A stretch of DNA of 64,000 nt from an uncultured Oscillospiraceae bacterium (GTDB lineage Bacteria; Bacillota; Clostridia; Oscillospirales; Oscillospiraceae): the NCBI GenBank assembly GCA_947626345.1, contig CANQSF010000008.1, positions 1-64,000 on the forward strand. Direction: 5' to 3'. The notes under the pieces are model-generated. The model saw only the letters and a program-made list of their open reading frames with translations, was not told the origin of the DNA and made no database searches. How positions within the stretch are numbered: position 1 is the first letter of the stretch; every line of letters starts with the position of its first letter. The position numbers and the translations under genes are program-made. Positions 16,227-24,417 of this stretch are shown one piece after another.

Positions 16227-18554
16227 TCACCCGCGGAGCATCTTTCCCAGGCCCCGGAAAAAGCGGCCGTTGGCCATGTCCAGCAGCCCCTGGAAGAGGC
16301 CGCCCTTCATGCCGCCGAAGATCTGCATGCTCCGCAGAGGACTGCCCGCGCTGCACTCCATCATCATCCGAAAATCCGGGTCCTCATAGTCCTTTTTCCC
16401 GCCGAAGCCCTTGGCGACAGTGCCCTCCACGAACTTATAGAGGATCTTCATGACCAGGGAGCTGTCCTTCATCTCCGACACCGTGCTGTCCATGGTGAAC
16501 CGCCCCTTGACCGGCTGGTCCGGCGTGTAGGTCCGGCCCAGCATGGCCTCCCACTGGCTCTGCGCCGGCTTTCCCCGGCATGTCTCGTACCAGCTCCCCG
16601 CCTGCCACGCGGGAGCGGGGACCTGACCGCCCTCTATGTCGATGGCGGCGGACAGTCCGCCCACGGTCAGGGTATACCGGCCCCCGGGCGTCTTCCATCC
16701 GTCCTGCCACAGGGCGAAGGACCGCTCGTCCAGCTCGAAGGTGACCGTGCGCCGCTCTCCCGGCTGCAAAAACACCTTCTCAAAGCCCTTCAGCTCCCGC
16801 ACCGGGCGGTGCAGGCCGCCCTGGGGCGGCGCGATATAGAGCTGGACCACCTCCGCGCCGGGGAGGCCGCCGGTGTTCTCCACCGTGACGGCCGCGCGCC
16901 GGCCGTCCACCCGCAGATCCCCATAGGCGAAGCTGGTATAGCTCAGCCCGTAGCCGAAGGGCCAGCGCACCGCCGCGCCCGCCTTGTCGTAATAGCGGTA
17001 GCCCACATAGACGCCCTCCTGATACAGGGCATCCTTCGCCCGGCCGTATATCGCCGAGGAGGGCACGTCCTCATAGGCCACGGGCCAGCTCTCCGCCAGC
17101 TTGCCGCTGGGGACCACGTCCCCGTACAGGAGCCGGGCGGCGGCCTCGCCTCCCGCCTGGCCCGGCAGGCCCATATAGAGGATGGCCTTCACCCGATCCG
17201 CCCACGGACACTCCACCGGCGCGCCGCACAGCAGCACCACCACCGTGTTGGGATTTGCCGCCGCCACCGCGTCGATGAGCCGCAGATGGCCCTCCGGCAT
17301 CCGCATATCCGCCCGGTCAAAGCCCTCCGACTCATAGCGGGCGGGCAGTCCCGCGAACACCACGGGCACCTCCACGTCCTTCGCCAGGGCCGCCGCCTGG
17401 GCGATGAGCTCGTTTGTGGTATCGCCCCTCTCGTCGCAGCCGGGGGCGAAGGGCAGCTGGGCCATGGCGTCCACAGGCTCGGTCACCCGGGTGGGGTTGA
17501 TGTGGCTGGAGCCGGCCCCCTGAAAGCGCAGATGGCCCGCCATGTGGCCGATCAGCGCCGCGCTCTGGCCGGCACGCAGGGGCAGGACGCCCCCCTCGTT
17601 TTTCAGCAGCACCGCGCCCTCCGCGGCGACGCGGGCCGCCAGGGCGTGGTGGGCGTCATAGTCGCATTTCGCCTCTCCCGGCGCGCTCTCCGCCGCCCGG
17701 AAGGCCAGGCGCAGCACCCGGCGGACGCTGTCGTCCACGGCGGACTCCGGCAGAGAGCCCTCCCGGACCGCCTGCAGGACCTCTCTCTCCATATAGCCAC
17801 TGCCGCCGGGCATGTTCAGATCGCACCCCGCCCGAAAGCCCTCGACGCGGTCGTTCATGGCGCCCCAGTCCGTGACCACCATGCCGTCGAAGCCCCACTG
17901 CGTCCGGAGGATGTCCGTCAGCAGCTTCCGGTCGTCGGAGCAGTGGACGCCGTTCAGCTTGGGATAGGCGCACATGACGGCGGAGGGCCCGCTCTCCTTC
18001 ACGGCGATCTCAAAGGCGGTCAGATACAGCTCCCGCAGGGTGCGCTCATCCATGACGCTGTCCGAGTTGAAGCGGCTCAGCTCCTGGGAGTTGGCGGCGA
18101 AGTGCTTCAGGCAGCCGGCGACGCCCCGGGCCTCCAGCCCGCGGATGAAACCGGCAGCCAGCTTGCCCGCCAGGTAGGGGTCCTCGCTGAAGTACTCAAA
18201 ATTCCGCCCGCATAGGGGGTTGCGCTTGATGTTGACCCCGGGGCCCAGCACCATCCCGACGCCCTGGTCCGCGGCCTCCTCGGCGATGGCCCCGGCCTCC
18301 TCCTCCAGCAGCGCAGGGTCCCAGCTGGAGGCGGCGGTGACGGCGGTGGGAAAACAGGTGGCGGGCCGGGACTGGTTCACGCCCACCATGTCCACGCCCT
18401 GCTCCTGCCTGCGCAGGCCGTTGGGTCCGTCGCTCATGCGAAGGGACTGCACGCCGTATTTGGCAAAGGCCTTCGTCTCCCAGAAGTTCTCCCCTGAGCA
18501 CAGGGCGATTTTGTCCTCCAGGGTCATGCTCTTGCATATCGCTTCGATGTCCAT
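16227..18554 (-). CDS. Glycoside hydrolase family 3 beta-glycosidase
   Basis: This 775-residue protein shows GH3 landmarks: LRMSDGPNGLR near the start, KHFAANSQE (Lys150, His151), and the nucleophile Asp229 in MVVTDWGAM. An alpha/beta sandwich domain and a fibronectin-III-like domain follow. About 110 further residues form a tail with no assigned role. There is no signal peptide, so it probably acts on imported oligosaccharides or glycosides. The ATG has GGAGGG eight bases upstream. It follows the radical SAM gene by 40 bp and may belong to the same transcript. The exact sugar is not determinable. Confidence 0.9.
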   Translation of the reverse strand: MDIEAICKSMTLEDKIALCSGENFWETKAFAKYGVQSLRMSDGPNGLRRQEQGVDMVGVNQSRPATCFPTAVTAASSWDPALLEEEAGAIAEEAADQGVGMVLGPGVNIKRNPLCGRNFEYFSEDPYLAGKLAAGFIRGLEARGVAGCLKHFAANSQELSRFNSDSVMDERTLRELYLTAFEIAVKESGPSAVMCAYPKLNGVHCSDDRKLLTDILRTQWGFDGMVVTDWGAMNDRVEGFRAGCDLNMPGGSGYMEREVLQAVREGSLPESAVDDSVRRVLRLAFRAAESAPGEAKCDYDAHHALAARVAAEGAVLLKNEGGVLPLRAGQSAALIGHMAGHLRFQGAGSSHINPTRVTEPVDAMAQLPFAPGCDERGDTTNELIAQAAALAKDVEVPVVFAGLPARYESEGFDRADMRMPEGHLRLIDAVAAANPNTVVVLLCGAPVECPWADRVKAILYMGLPGQAGGEAAARLLYGDVVPSGKLAESWPVAYEDVPSSAIYGRAKDALYQEGVYVGYRYYDKAGAAVRWPFGYGLSYTSFAYGDLRVDGRRAAVTVENTGGLPGAEVVQLYIAPPQGGLHRPVRELKGFEKVFLQPGERRTVTFELDERSFALWQDGWKTPGGRYTLTVGGLSAAIDIEGGQVPAPAWQAGSWYETCRGKPAQSQWEAMLGRTYTPDQPVKGRFTMDSTVSEMKDSSLVMKILYKFVEGTVAKGFGGKKDYEDPDFRMMMECSAGSPLRSMQIFGGMKGGLFQGLLDMANGRFFRGLGKMLRG

Positions 18555-18594
18555 GGTCCGTCCCTCCGAAATATATGATCGTTCCAGGCGCGGG

Positions 18595-19686
18595 CTATTT
18601 TGCCAGGAGCGCCTCCACGGCCGCCCGCTTTTCAAAGAGCACACAGCCGCCCGCGTGGTCGTCCGCCAGAAGCTCCCCCTCCCGCAGGGCAGAAAACAGC
18701 GGCGAGGCCAGTGCCTGGCGCAGGGATGTGTCCCGCACGTTCACGTCCGAGTAGGGGGAGAAGGGGCAGGGCTCCGCCCCGCCGTGGGAGCTGATGTGGA
18801 AAAAGCCACGCCCCGCCGCGATGCAGCCGCCGGAGCTCTTCTCGTCTCCGGGGAAAGACACGAACACCACCTCGGGGACCTGCTCCCGCAGGCGGGCGAT
18901 GCCATCCCGCAGCCGGACCCGCTCCGGCTCGCCGGGGGCCAAATCGACGCTCTCCTCCGTCACCGGCACATACTCCACGTAGATCACCAGCTTACAGCCC
19001 CGGTCCGCCAAGGCGTCTATAAAGTCCGATGACACAGCCTCGTCCACATTTTGGGTGGTCACCGTCACAGACGCGCCGAACAGCAGGCCCTTTTCGTGCA
19101 GCGCGTCCATGTTGGCGATCTGGGTATCATAGATGCCCGCGCCCCGGCGCGCGTCCGTCTCAGCCCGGCCGCCCTCGATGCTCAGCACCGGGATCAGGTT
19201 CCGGCAGGTATCGAACAGCTTGAAATAGCCCTCGTCCATGTATGTACCGTTGGTGAAGATGGGAAAGAGGATATTGGGCAGCTTCCCGGCCGCCTCCAGC
19301 ACGCCCCGGCGGAGCATGGGCTCGCCCCCGGCCAGCAGGATGAAGCTGACGCCCAGGTCCTCTGCCTGGCGAAAGAGGCTCAGCCATTCCTCGTCCGTGA
19401 GCTGGAGCACAGGCGCGGCGTCCACGGTGGCGTGGTTACACCGGGAGTAGCACCCGGCGCAGTGGAGGTTGCAGGCGCTGGTGATGCTGGCGATGAGAAA
19501 GGGCGGGATGTGCTCCCCGGCCCTTTCCGCCTTCGCCCGGCGCTGGGATGCCCTGCGGCTGGCCGCCGCGAACCAGACCATGAAGGCGCTCTCCCGGGGG
19601 TCTTTCAGCGTGGCCCGCAGCGCGCCGGAGACGATGTTCTCCACCCCGCGGGTCATGTAGGCTTGTATGTCAAATCTCTCGTCCAT
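18595..19686 (-). CDS. Radical SAM protein
   Basis: This 363-residue protein has the radical SAM cluster motif CNLHCAGC (Cys72, Cys76, Cys79) followed by YSRC. The GGEP motif (LAGGEPML) and a glycine-rich SAM region follow. Additional C-terminal cysteines (SSGGCIAAGRG, EPCPFSPY, GGCVLF) could bind a second iron-sulfur cluster in a SPASM-like way, but the spacing is not classical. It starts nine bases after the nitroreductase stop, so the two are cotranscribed. The target is unknown. Oxygen-sensitive chemistry fits the neighbouring flavoproteins. Confidence 0.85.
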   Translation of the reverse strand: MDERFDIQAYMTRGVENIVSGALRATLKDPRESAFMVWFAAASRRASQRRAKAERAGEHIPPFLIASITSACNLHCAGCYSRCNHATVDAAPVLQLTDEEWLSLFRQAEDLGVSFILLAGGEPMLRRGVLEAAGKLPNILFPIFTNGTYMDEGYFKLFDTCRNLIPVLSIEGGRAETDARRGAGIYDTQIANMDALHEKGLLFGASVTVTTQNVDEAVSSDFIDALADRGCKLVIYVEYVPVTEESVDLAPGEPERVRLRDGIARLREQVPEVVFVSFPGDEKSSGGCIAAGRGFFHISSHGGAEPCPFSPYSDVNVRDTSLRQALASPLFSALREGELLADDHAGGCVLFEKRAAVEALLAK

Positions 19687-19695
19687 CGCTTTCTC

Positions 19696-20487
19696 TCACA
19701 GCTTCACCGTGGCGATGTATTCACGGCCCTCTCCCGCGGGGATGCCCGGGTCGGAGAGGACCAGCTCGCCGCCTGCCGCGCCCATGAAATGGCACAGGGC
19801 GATGCCCATGTCGATCTTCTGCATATCCCAGCCGGCGTCGCTGGTGTAGCCCTTGGTGTGCTCCAGATAGAAGTGGAAGGCGCTCCCGTCCCGGAGGATG
19901 CGCCAGGGCTGGGAGTTAGTGGCGGACGGCGCCCAGCGCACCATCTCCAGGGCGTCCCGGAGCTTTTCGTCCTCCGCCGTCAGGGGCGTGGAGAAGTCCC
20001 GGTCAAAAAAGAGCTGGGACGCGCTCTTGCGCTCATCCGCCTTGATCGCCTTGCGCATGATGCTCTCCCGGGCGGACATCTTCTTCGCCGGATAGCCCAG
20101 GGGGCTGACGCAGAACATCCACTCCCCGTCCCGCACGTCCGCCGCCCGCTCAAAGAGCGAGCGCTTCATGGTCCCACCGATCCAAGTGGTGCCGATCCCC
20201 GTCGACCAGGCGTAGAGCACCAGCTTCTCAAAGGAGTAGCCGACGGCCTCCTCGCCGTGGGGGACCCTGTCCACCTTCGCCGCCACGTAGCGGCTCTCCC
20301 CCACGATCACCGGACTGGAAAGACCGTGCTCCTTGGCGTCCAGCAGGACGAACCGCACCGGGATGCCGTAGGGATTTTCTATCTCCCGCATATACTCCCG
20401 GAGCTTGCTCTCGTCCTCCGCTTTGAGCGGCTGTCCGTCAAAGGTGCGCACGCTCCGTCTCGTCCTGACCAGCTCCATCATGTCCAT
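19696..20487 (-). CDS. Nitroreductase-family flavoprotein
   Basis: The protein has 263 residues. The FMN-binding start RTRRSVRTFDGQPL and the later WAPSATNSQPWRI are typical of nitroreductase-family proteins. The chain is longer than the usual 190-220 residues and resembles the tandem type with a second N-terminal-like segment. These enzymes reduce nitro groups, quinones or flavins with NAD(P)H. The ATG has GGGGAGG nine bases upstream. It sits 26 bp after the flavodoxin gene, which could supply electrons. Confidence 0.8.
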   Translation of the reverse strand: MDMMELVRTRRSVRTFDGQPLKAEDESKLREYMREIENPYGIPVRFVLLDAKEHGLSSPVIVGESRYVAAKVDRVPHGEEAVGYSFEKLVLYAWSTGIGTTWIGGTMKRSLFERAADVRDGEWMFCVSPLGYPAKKMSARESIMRKAIKADERKSASQLFFDRDFSTPLTAEDEKLRDALEMVRWAPSATNSQPWRILRDGSAFHFYLEHTKGYTSDAGWDMQKIDMGIALCHFMGAAGGELVLSDPGIPAGEGREYIATVKL

Positions 20488-20513
20488 GCTCTTGTTCCTC
20501 CCCGACCACCGGC

Positions 20514-20993
20514 TCAGGCGTTCTTCTTCGCCCAATCGGCCCAGAAGGCCTCGTCCTTCTTGCTGTGGACCAGGACGCCCTCCCGGATCACCGTGTCGCC
20601 GCTCACGCTCTTTTTCAGGTCTCCCACGGTACCGCCAAATCCGCTGCCGCCGGACGTGGCAAACAGGACCACGGTCTTGCCGGAAAAGTCGTAGCTCTCC
20701 AGAAACGTGTTGACGATCCTGGGGGCAGTGCCCCACCAGATGGGGAAGCCCAGCAGGATGGTGTCGTATCCGGCGACGTCCGCGTCCCGGTCGGCCAGGG
20801 CGGGGCGGCTGGACCTGTCGGTCATCTCCAGTGTACTGCGGGAGCGCTTATTTGTCCAGTCCAGATCCCCGGCCGTATAGGGCACCTGGGGGGCGATCTC
20901 ATATAGGTCGGCTCCCTCGGCTTCCGCCAGCTTCTTCGCCGCGTCAGCGGTCACGCCGCTGGCGCTGAAATAGGCCACCAATGTCTTGCTCAT
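20514..20993 (-). CDS. Flavodoxin
   Basis: This 159-residue protein begins KTLVAYFSASGVTADAA, where the SASGVTA loop corresponds to the FMN phosphate site. Later motifs LGFPIWWGTAPRIV and ATSGGSGFGG match flavodoxins of the FMN-dependent reductase kind. It is a soluble electron carrier. It is the first gene after a near-perfect promoter, and the nitroreductase and radical SAM genes follow closely, so it probably serves them. Confidence 0.9.
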   Translation of the reverse strand: MSKTLVAYFSASGVTADAAKKLAEAEGADLYEIAPQVPYTAGDLDWTNKRSRSTLEMTDRSSRPALADRDADVAGYDTILLGFPIWWGTAPRIVNTFLESYDFSGKTVVLFATSGGSGFGGTVGDLKKSVSGDTVIREGVLVHSKKDEAFWADWAKKNA

Positions 20994-21035
20994 CGTATCT
21001 TCCTCCTTTTCGATCCGTTCTCCCGGATCGAGTTT

Positions 21036-21064
21036 AGTATAATTAACTATTGCACAACTGTCAA
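21036..21064 (-). promoter_or_regulatory. Promoter of the flavodoxin operon
   Basis: On the minus strand a perfect TTGACA (21059-21064), 17 bp, and TATACT (21036-21041) lie about 45 bp upstream of the flavodoxin start. The spacer contains ATTG-N9-CAAT symmetry overlapping the -35 box, a possible regulator site. Confidence 0.8.
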
Positions 21065-21120
21065 TAGCGGCGTATCGGTTTTTTGAAAACCCGCGCCGTC
21101 CCCTCGCCGCCCGAAACGGC

Positions 21121-21155
21121 AAAATGCAGCGCTCCCTCCCCGGACGCTGCATTTT
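21121..21155. terminator. Bidirectional-type terminator after the CMD gene
   Basis: Perfect 11-bp arms (21121-21131 and 21145-21155) start with AAAA and end with TTTT. It separates the CMD/aldo-keto reductase unit from the flavodoxin promoter. A second G/C hairpin lies near 21188-21205. Confidence 0.75.
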
Positions 21156-21223
21156 CGCCTCGCACTATTTTATTTATATTTCCGCCAGCGGGGGCGAAGC
21201 CCCGCTTCCCGGACCTTTTTCAC

Positions 21224-21553
21224 TCAGTCCGCCTCGTTCCAAACATCCTTCGCCAGACGGAACACCGCCCACGCCTTGGGCCAGCCCACATAGAAGCCCA
21301 CGTGGGTCACGATGGCGGCGATCTCCGCACGGGTGACGCCGTGGGTCTTGGCGTTCTCCAGATGGTAGGTCAGTGACGAGTCCGTGATGCCGGAACTCAT
21401 CAGCGCCACCACGGTGATGATGCACCGGGTCTTCAGGTCGATGTCGTGGTTGTTCCAGTTCTCCCCGAAGAGAACGTCGTCGTTGAAATGGGCGAAATCC
21501 GGCGCGAAATCGCCGAGCTGATTCCTTCCCGCGGTCTGTGTGATCTTCTCCAT
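21224..21553 (-). CDS. Carboxymuconolactone decarboxylase family protein
   Basis: This small protein of 109 residues is related to the AhpD/CMD fold. It includes the family-like segments VALMSSGITDSSLTYHLENA and VTRAEIAAIVTHVGFYVGWP. The paired Cys of AhpD peroxidase partners is absent, so an antioxidant peroxidase role is not supported. The ATG follows GGAGG by seven bases. It is just downstream of the aldo/keto reductase and probably cotranscribed. Confidence 0.85.
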   Translation of the reverse strand: MEKITQTAGRNQLGDFAPDFAHFNDDVLFGENWNNHDIDLKTRCIITVVALMSSGITDSSLTYHLENAKTHGVTRAEIAAIVTHVGFYVGWPKAWAVFRLAKDVWNEAD

Positions 21554-21573
21554 GATGATACCTCCGATCAAAT

Positions 21574-22584
21574 TTAAACTACATTTCCGGCCTTTTGCTT
21601 GCCGTTCTGAGCCATGACGCCCACCAGGGCGTGGGGCACATACAGCTCCTCCAAGTATTCTGTTTCCTCCTGTGTCAGCTCCAGGTCTACGGCCTTTGCC
21701 GCGCCCTCCACATGGGAGAACTTCGTCGCGCCTACCACCGGGGCGGTCACCCTGGTGAGCAGCCACGCCAGGGACACCTCCGTCATGGACACGCCCCGCC
21801 TATCGGCCAGCTCCGCCACACGGGCGATGATCTTCCCGTCCGCCTCAGCGGTGGCGTCATACTTGAACTTGGCGTAGGCGTCCTCCCGCAGACGCTTGCT
21901 GGTCTCACCGGGGTGACGGGAGAGCCTGCCGCTGGCCAGGGCGCTGTAAGGCATCATGGCGATGTTCTGGTCGGCGCAGAAGGGGGCCATCTCCCGCTCC
22001 TCCTCCCGGGCCAGCAGATTGTAGTGGGTCTGGACGGACACGAATTCCGTGAGGCCGTTTTCCCGGGCGTAAAAGTTGGCCTTGGCAAGCTGCCAGGCGA
22101 AGCAGTTGGAGATGCCGATGGCCCGCGCCTTGCCTGCCTTCACCGCGCTGTGCAGACCCTCCATGATCTCCTCCATGGGCGTATGGTAGTCCCACATGTG
22201 ATAGATGTACAGGTCCATATAGTCCATGCCCAGATTGCGGAGGCTCTGGTCCAGATAGTTCTCGATGTGCTTCTGCCCGGTGACGCCCGCGTCGATCTCC
22301 TCCTGGGTCCGGGGCGTGAACTTGGTGGCGATCACATAATCGTCCCGCTTGGCCAGCTCCCGCAGCGCCTTGCCCACGTACTGCTCGCTGGTGCCGTTCT
22401 GATAGGCGATAGCGGTGTCAAAGAAATTGACGCCCAAGTCCAGGCCCCGCTTGATGATCTCCTTTGTCTCGGCCTCGCCCACCGTCCAGCTGTGCTGCCC
22501 CGTGGCGGCGTTGCCAAAGCCCATGCACCCCATGCAGATGCGGGATACGGTCAGGTCGGACTTTCCCAGCTTCGTGTACTTCAT
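21574..22584 (-). CDS. Aldo/keto reductase
   Basis: The protein has 336 residues and an AKR barrel. The catalytic tetrad is visible: Asp and Tyr in FFDTAIAYQNG, Lys in ATKFTPR and His in LYIYHMWDY. It should reduce aldehydes or ketones with NADPH. The ATG overlaps the stop of a 47-codon gene upstream (ATGA), so translation is probably coupled. The promoter has two palindromic operator-like sites, pointing to inducible control by a redox or electrophile sensor encoded elsewhere. Confidence 0.9.
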   Translation of the reverse strand: MKYTKLGKSDLTVSRICMGCMGFGNAATGQHSWTVGEAETKEIIKRGLDLGVNFFDTAIAYQNGTSEQYVGKALRELAKRDDYVIATKFTPRTQEEIDAGVTGQKHIENYLDQSLRNLGMDYMDLYIYHMWDYHTPMEEIMEGLHSAVKAGKARAIGISNCFAWQLAKANFYARENGLTEFVSVQTHYNLLAREEEREMAPFCADQNIAMMPYSALASGRLSRHPGETSKRLREDAYAKFKYDATAEADGKIIARVAELADRRGVSMTEVSLAWLLTRVTAPVVGATKFSHVEGAAKAVDLELTQEETEYLEELYVPHALVGVMAQNGKQKAGNVV

Positions 22585-22724
22585 GCCTTTTCCCCTTCCT
22601 CTCCACCGGCTTCTATGGCGCGGCCCTTCAGAGAAAGGCACTTGCAGAGCACATCGCCGGTTTTCAGATAGTGATAGGTGGGAAACTCGAACAGCGCCAG
22701 CTTGGGCCCGATGTTCTTCTTCAT
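22581..22724 (-). CDS. Small 47-residue protein upstream of aldo/keto reductase
   Basis: This short open frame begins MKKNIGPKLALFEFPTYHYL and ends in an acidic tail. It has CGGAGG nine bases upstream, lies directly after a strong promoter, and its stop overlaps the next ATG. These features support real translation. The start vaguely recalls flavin-reductase-like proteins (KKNIGPKLAL), so it may be a truncated remnant or a coupling leader peptide. No function is assigned. Confidence 0.5.
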   Translation of the reverse strand: MKKNIGPKLALFEFPTYHYLKTGDVLCKCLSLKGRAIEAGGEEGEKA

Positions 22725-22749
22725 GACTGCAACGCCTCCGTCTATGTTC

Positions 22750-22797
22750 TGACATCTTGTCAGAGCATAGTATAGCACCATTCTGACACAGTGTCAA
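22750..22797 (-). promoter_or_regulatory. Promoter with two TGACA-N3-TGTCA operators
   Basis: On the minus strand a perfect TTGACA (22792-22797), 17 bp and TATACT (22769-22774) form the promoter. Two palindromes with identical arms, TGACA-N3-TGTCA, lie at 22784-22796 (overlapping -35) and 22750-22762 (near or after the start point). Their centres are 34 bp apart. This indicates cooperative binding of a dimeric repressor. Confidence 0.8.
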
Positions 22798-22802
22798 CAG
22801 CA

Positions 22803-22846
22803 AGGATACCGCGGACGACACGATCGTTCGTCCGCGGCATCCTTTT
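22803..22846. terminator. Hairpin after the zinc-ribbon gene
   Basis: Arms 22808-22817 and 22827-22836 are perfect and extend by GGAT/ATCC after one mismatch. Five T follow on the plus strand. It lies 32 bp past the stop of the minus-strand zinc-ribbon gene; the T tract on that strand is weak. Confidence 0.5.
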
Positions 22847-22877
22847 TCCCATTGCAGCACACCGGCCGCCTCTCGCT

Positions 22878-24329
22878 TTATGTGTCCAGGTAATCCAGCA
22901 GGATATTGAAGGTGAGCAGCTCATCGGCGGAGGTGCTGGCATAGGTCCCGGAATAGCCGATCGACGCCAGGACCTGATAGCACTCCTGGGCGTTGGCTCC
23001 CGCCCAGGCCTTGATGCGGGCGAAATCGGCCTGGTCAGCGAAGCGCACCGTGAGCACATTGGACCCGGCGGCGTACTGCCGGGCGAAAGCAGACGTGATG
23101 GCGTCCAGGTCGAAGGCCGTCAGGTAATATCCCTCGTGCTTGTGGTAATTGAACGTCTCGCCGTCCGCGCCGCCCGTCGCCATTGTAAACAGACGGGACC
23201 CGGACCGGATGTGGGAGTCCACAAGGCTGATCTCCGACGAGGTCAGGCCAAAATAGTTGTACAGGATGTAGGGCTGACCGTATTTGTCGGTCACGTCGAG
23301 GTCGTCCCAGGTGACGTCCAGGTTGCCGTCCGGCGTCTGTACGCTGTAGACCAGGTTCCAGCCGTGGTCCTCGCTCATGACGGCCGGGTAGCAGTTCGTC
23401 CCGAAGTTTTCCTGCCAGTAGTCGCTGTCGCTCTGATAGGGCTTCCGGCCGGCCCGCTCGTCCCAGGCATGCATCAGGTAGCTGAAGGTATAGGTATACC
23501 CGGAGCAGACCGCTGAATTCTCCACCAGTCCGCCGTAGATATCGGCCCGGTGCGTCCGGCTCATGCTCTGGTCGTAGGTGATGCGGCGGACCATCTCGTC
23601 GTGGACGATCTTCGCGGCCTGCCACTCATCGGCGCCCGCCGGGATCAGGGCCATATACTGCTCCACAGCGGCGTCGATCTGGGCCTGCATGGCGTCCCGG
23701 CCGTCGGCGTCCACGTTGTATTCCAGCGTGTAGTAGCGGAAGGCCGTCATCTCTCCCTCCCAGGACACCCACTGCAGGTCGGAGACGGAGATGCCGTCGG
23801 CGTCGATCCAGAAATAGGGATAGGCAAAGGCCTGCCCCATGGTATCGAAGCTGATCAACTCGTCGAAGGACACCACCAGGATGTGCTCCGCCATGTCCCG
23901 GATCGCGTCGTCCAGCTGGGTCTGCATGTCCGGTATCTGTTCGCCGGCGAACTTCTCCGGCAGCGCGCGTCCGTCGACGATGACCCGGGTGTCGGCGTCG
24001 ACGGCGAGATGGTCCGCCTTCAGCGCCTTGAGAAAGTCATTCCCCACCTCGGAGTTCTCCTTGCTGCCGAGGGGAGAGGGCCACAGCCCCCAGAGAATGG
24101 CCCCGATGACGATGACCGCCACGAGCAGGCCCGGGGACAGCAGTCTCCGCTTTTTCGCCGGCGCGGCTGCCGGACGGGAGCTTGTCTCATGAGCAGATCC
24201 CGGTCCCGGAGAAGGCAGCGGAGCGCTCTGCCCTCCCGCGCCGGCGTTCCAGGCCTTCTGTTCTGCGCCGCAGGCGGGACAAAACTTCGCCCCCTCGGGC
24301 AGCGGCTTGCCGCAGTTATGACAATACAT
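22878..24329 (-). CDS. Zinc-ribbon, membrane-anchored transglutaminase-like protein
   Basis: The protein has 483 residues. An N-terminal zinc ribbon (Cys3, Cys6, Cys17, Cys20) is followed by a proline-rich linker and one membrane helix (about residues 64-84). The outer domain contains a transglutaminase-like core: Cys in NSAVCSGYTYTF, His in EDHGWNLVYS and Asp in LDVTWDDLDV. The order Cys-His-Asp matches papain-like transglutaminase-superfamily proteins, many of which are proteases or of unknown activity. The ATG is preceded by GAGAGGGG. The zinc ribbon would be cytoplasmic and the catalytic domain outside. Confidence 0.8.
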   Translation of the reverse strand: MYCHNCGKPLPEGAKFCPACGAEQKAWNAGAGGQSAPLPSPGPGSAHETSSRPAAAPAKKRRLLSPGLLVAVIVIGAILWGLWPSPLGSKENSEVGNDFLKALKADHLAVDADTRVIVDGRALPEKFAGEQIPDMQTQLDDAIRDMAEHILVVSFDELISFDTMGQAFAYPYFWIDADGISVSDLQWVSWEGEMTAFRYYTLEYNVDADGRDAMQAQIDAAVEQYMALIPAGADEWQAAKIVHDEMVRRITYDQSMSRTHRADIYGGLVENSAVCSGYTYTFSYLMHAWDERAGRKPYQSDSDYWQENFGTNCYPAVMSEDHGWNLVYSVQTPDGNLDVTWDDLDVTDKYGQPYILYNYFGLTSSEISLVDSHIRSGSRLFTMATGGADGETFNYHKHEGYYLTAFDLDAITSAFARQYAAGSNVLTVRFADQADFARIKAWAGANAQECYQVLASIGYSGTYASTSADELLTFNILLDYLDT

Positions 24330-24417
24330 ATATGTTCCCCTCTCCTTATCCCGTCCCGTGGCTGCGCGAAAGCCTCGGACGCAGGCCCCGACAGTTTTCC
24401 GCGGCCCGTGGGCTCTT

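Noticed and set aside
21059-21071. A third TGACA-N3-TGTCA operator at the flavodoxin promoter
   Set aside because: Only the left arm matches; the right arm has three mismatches.
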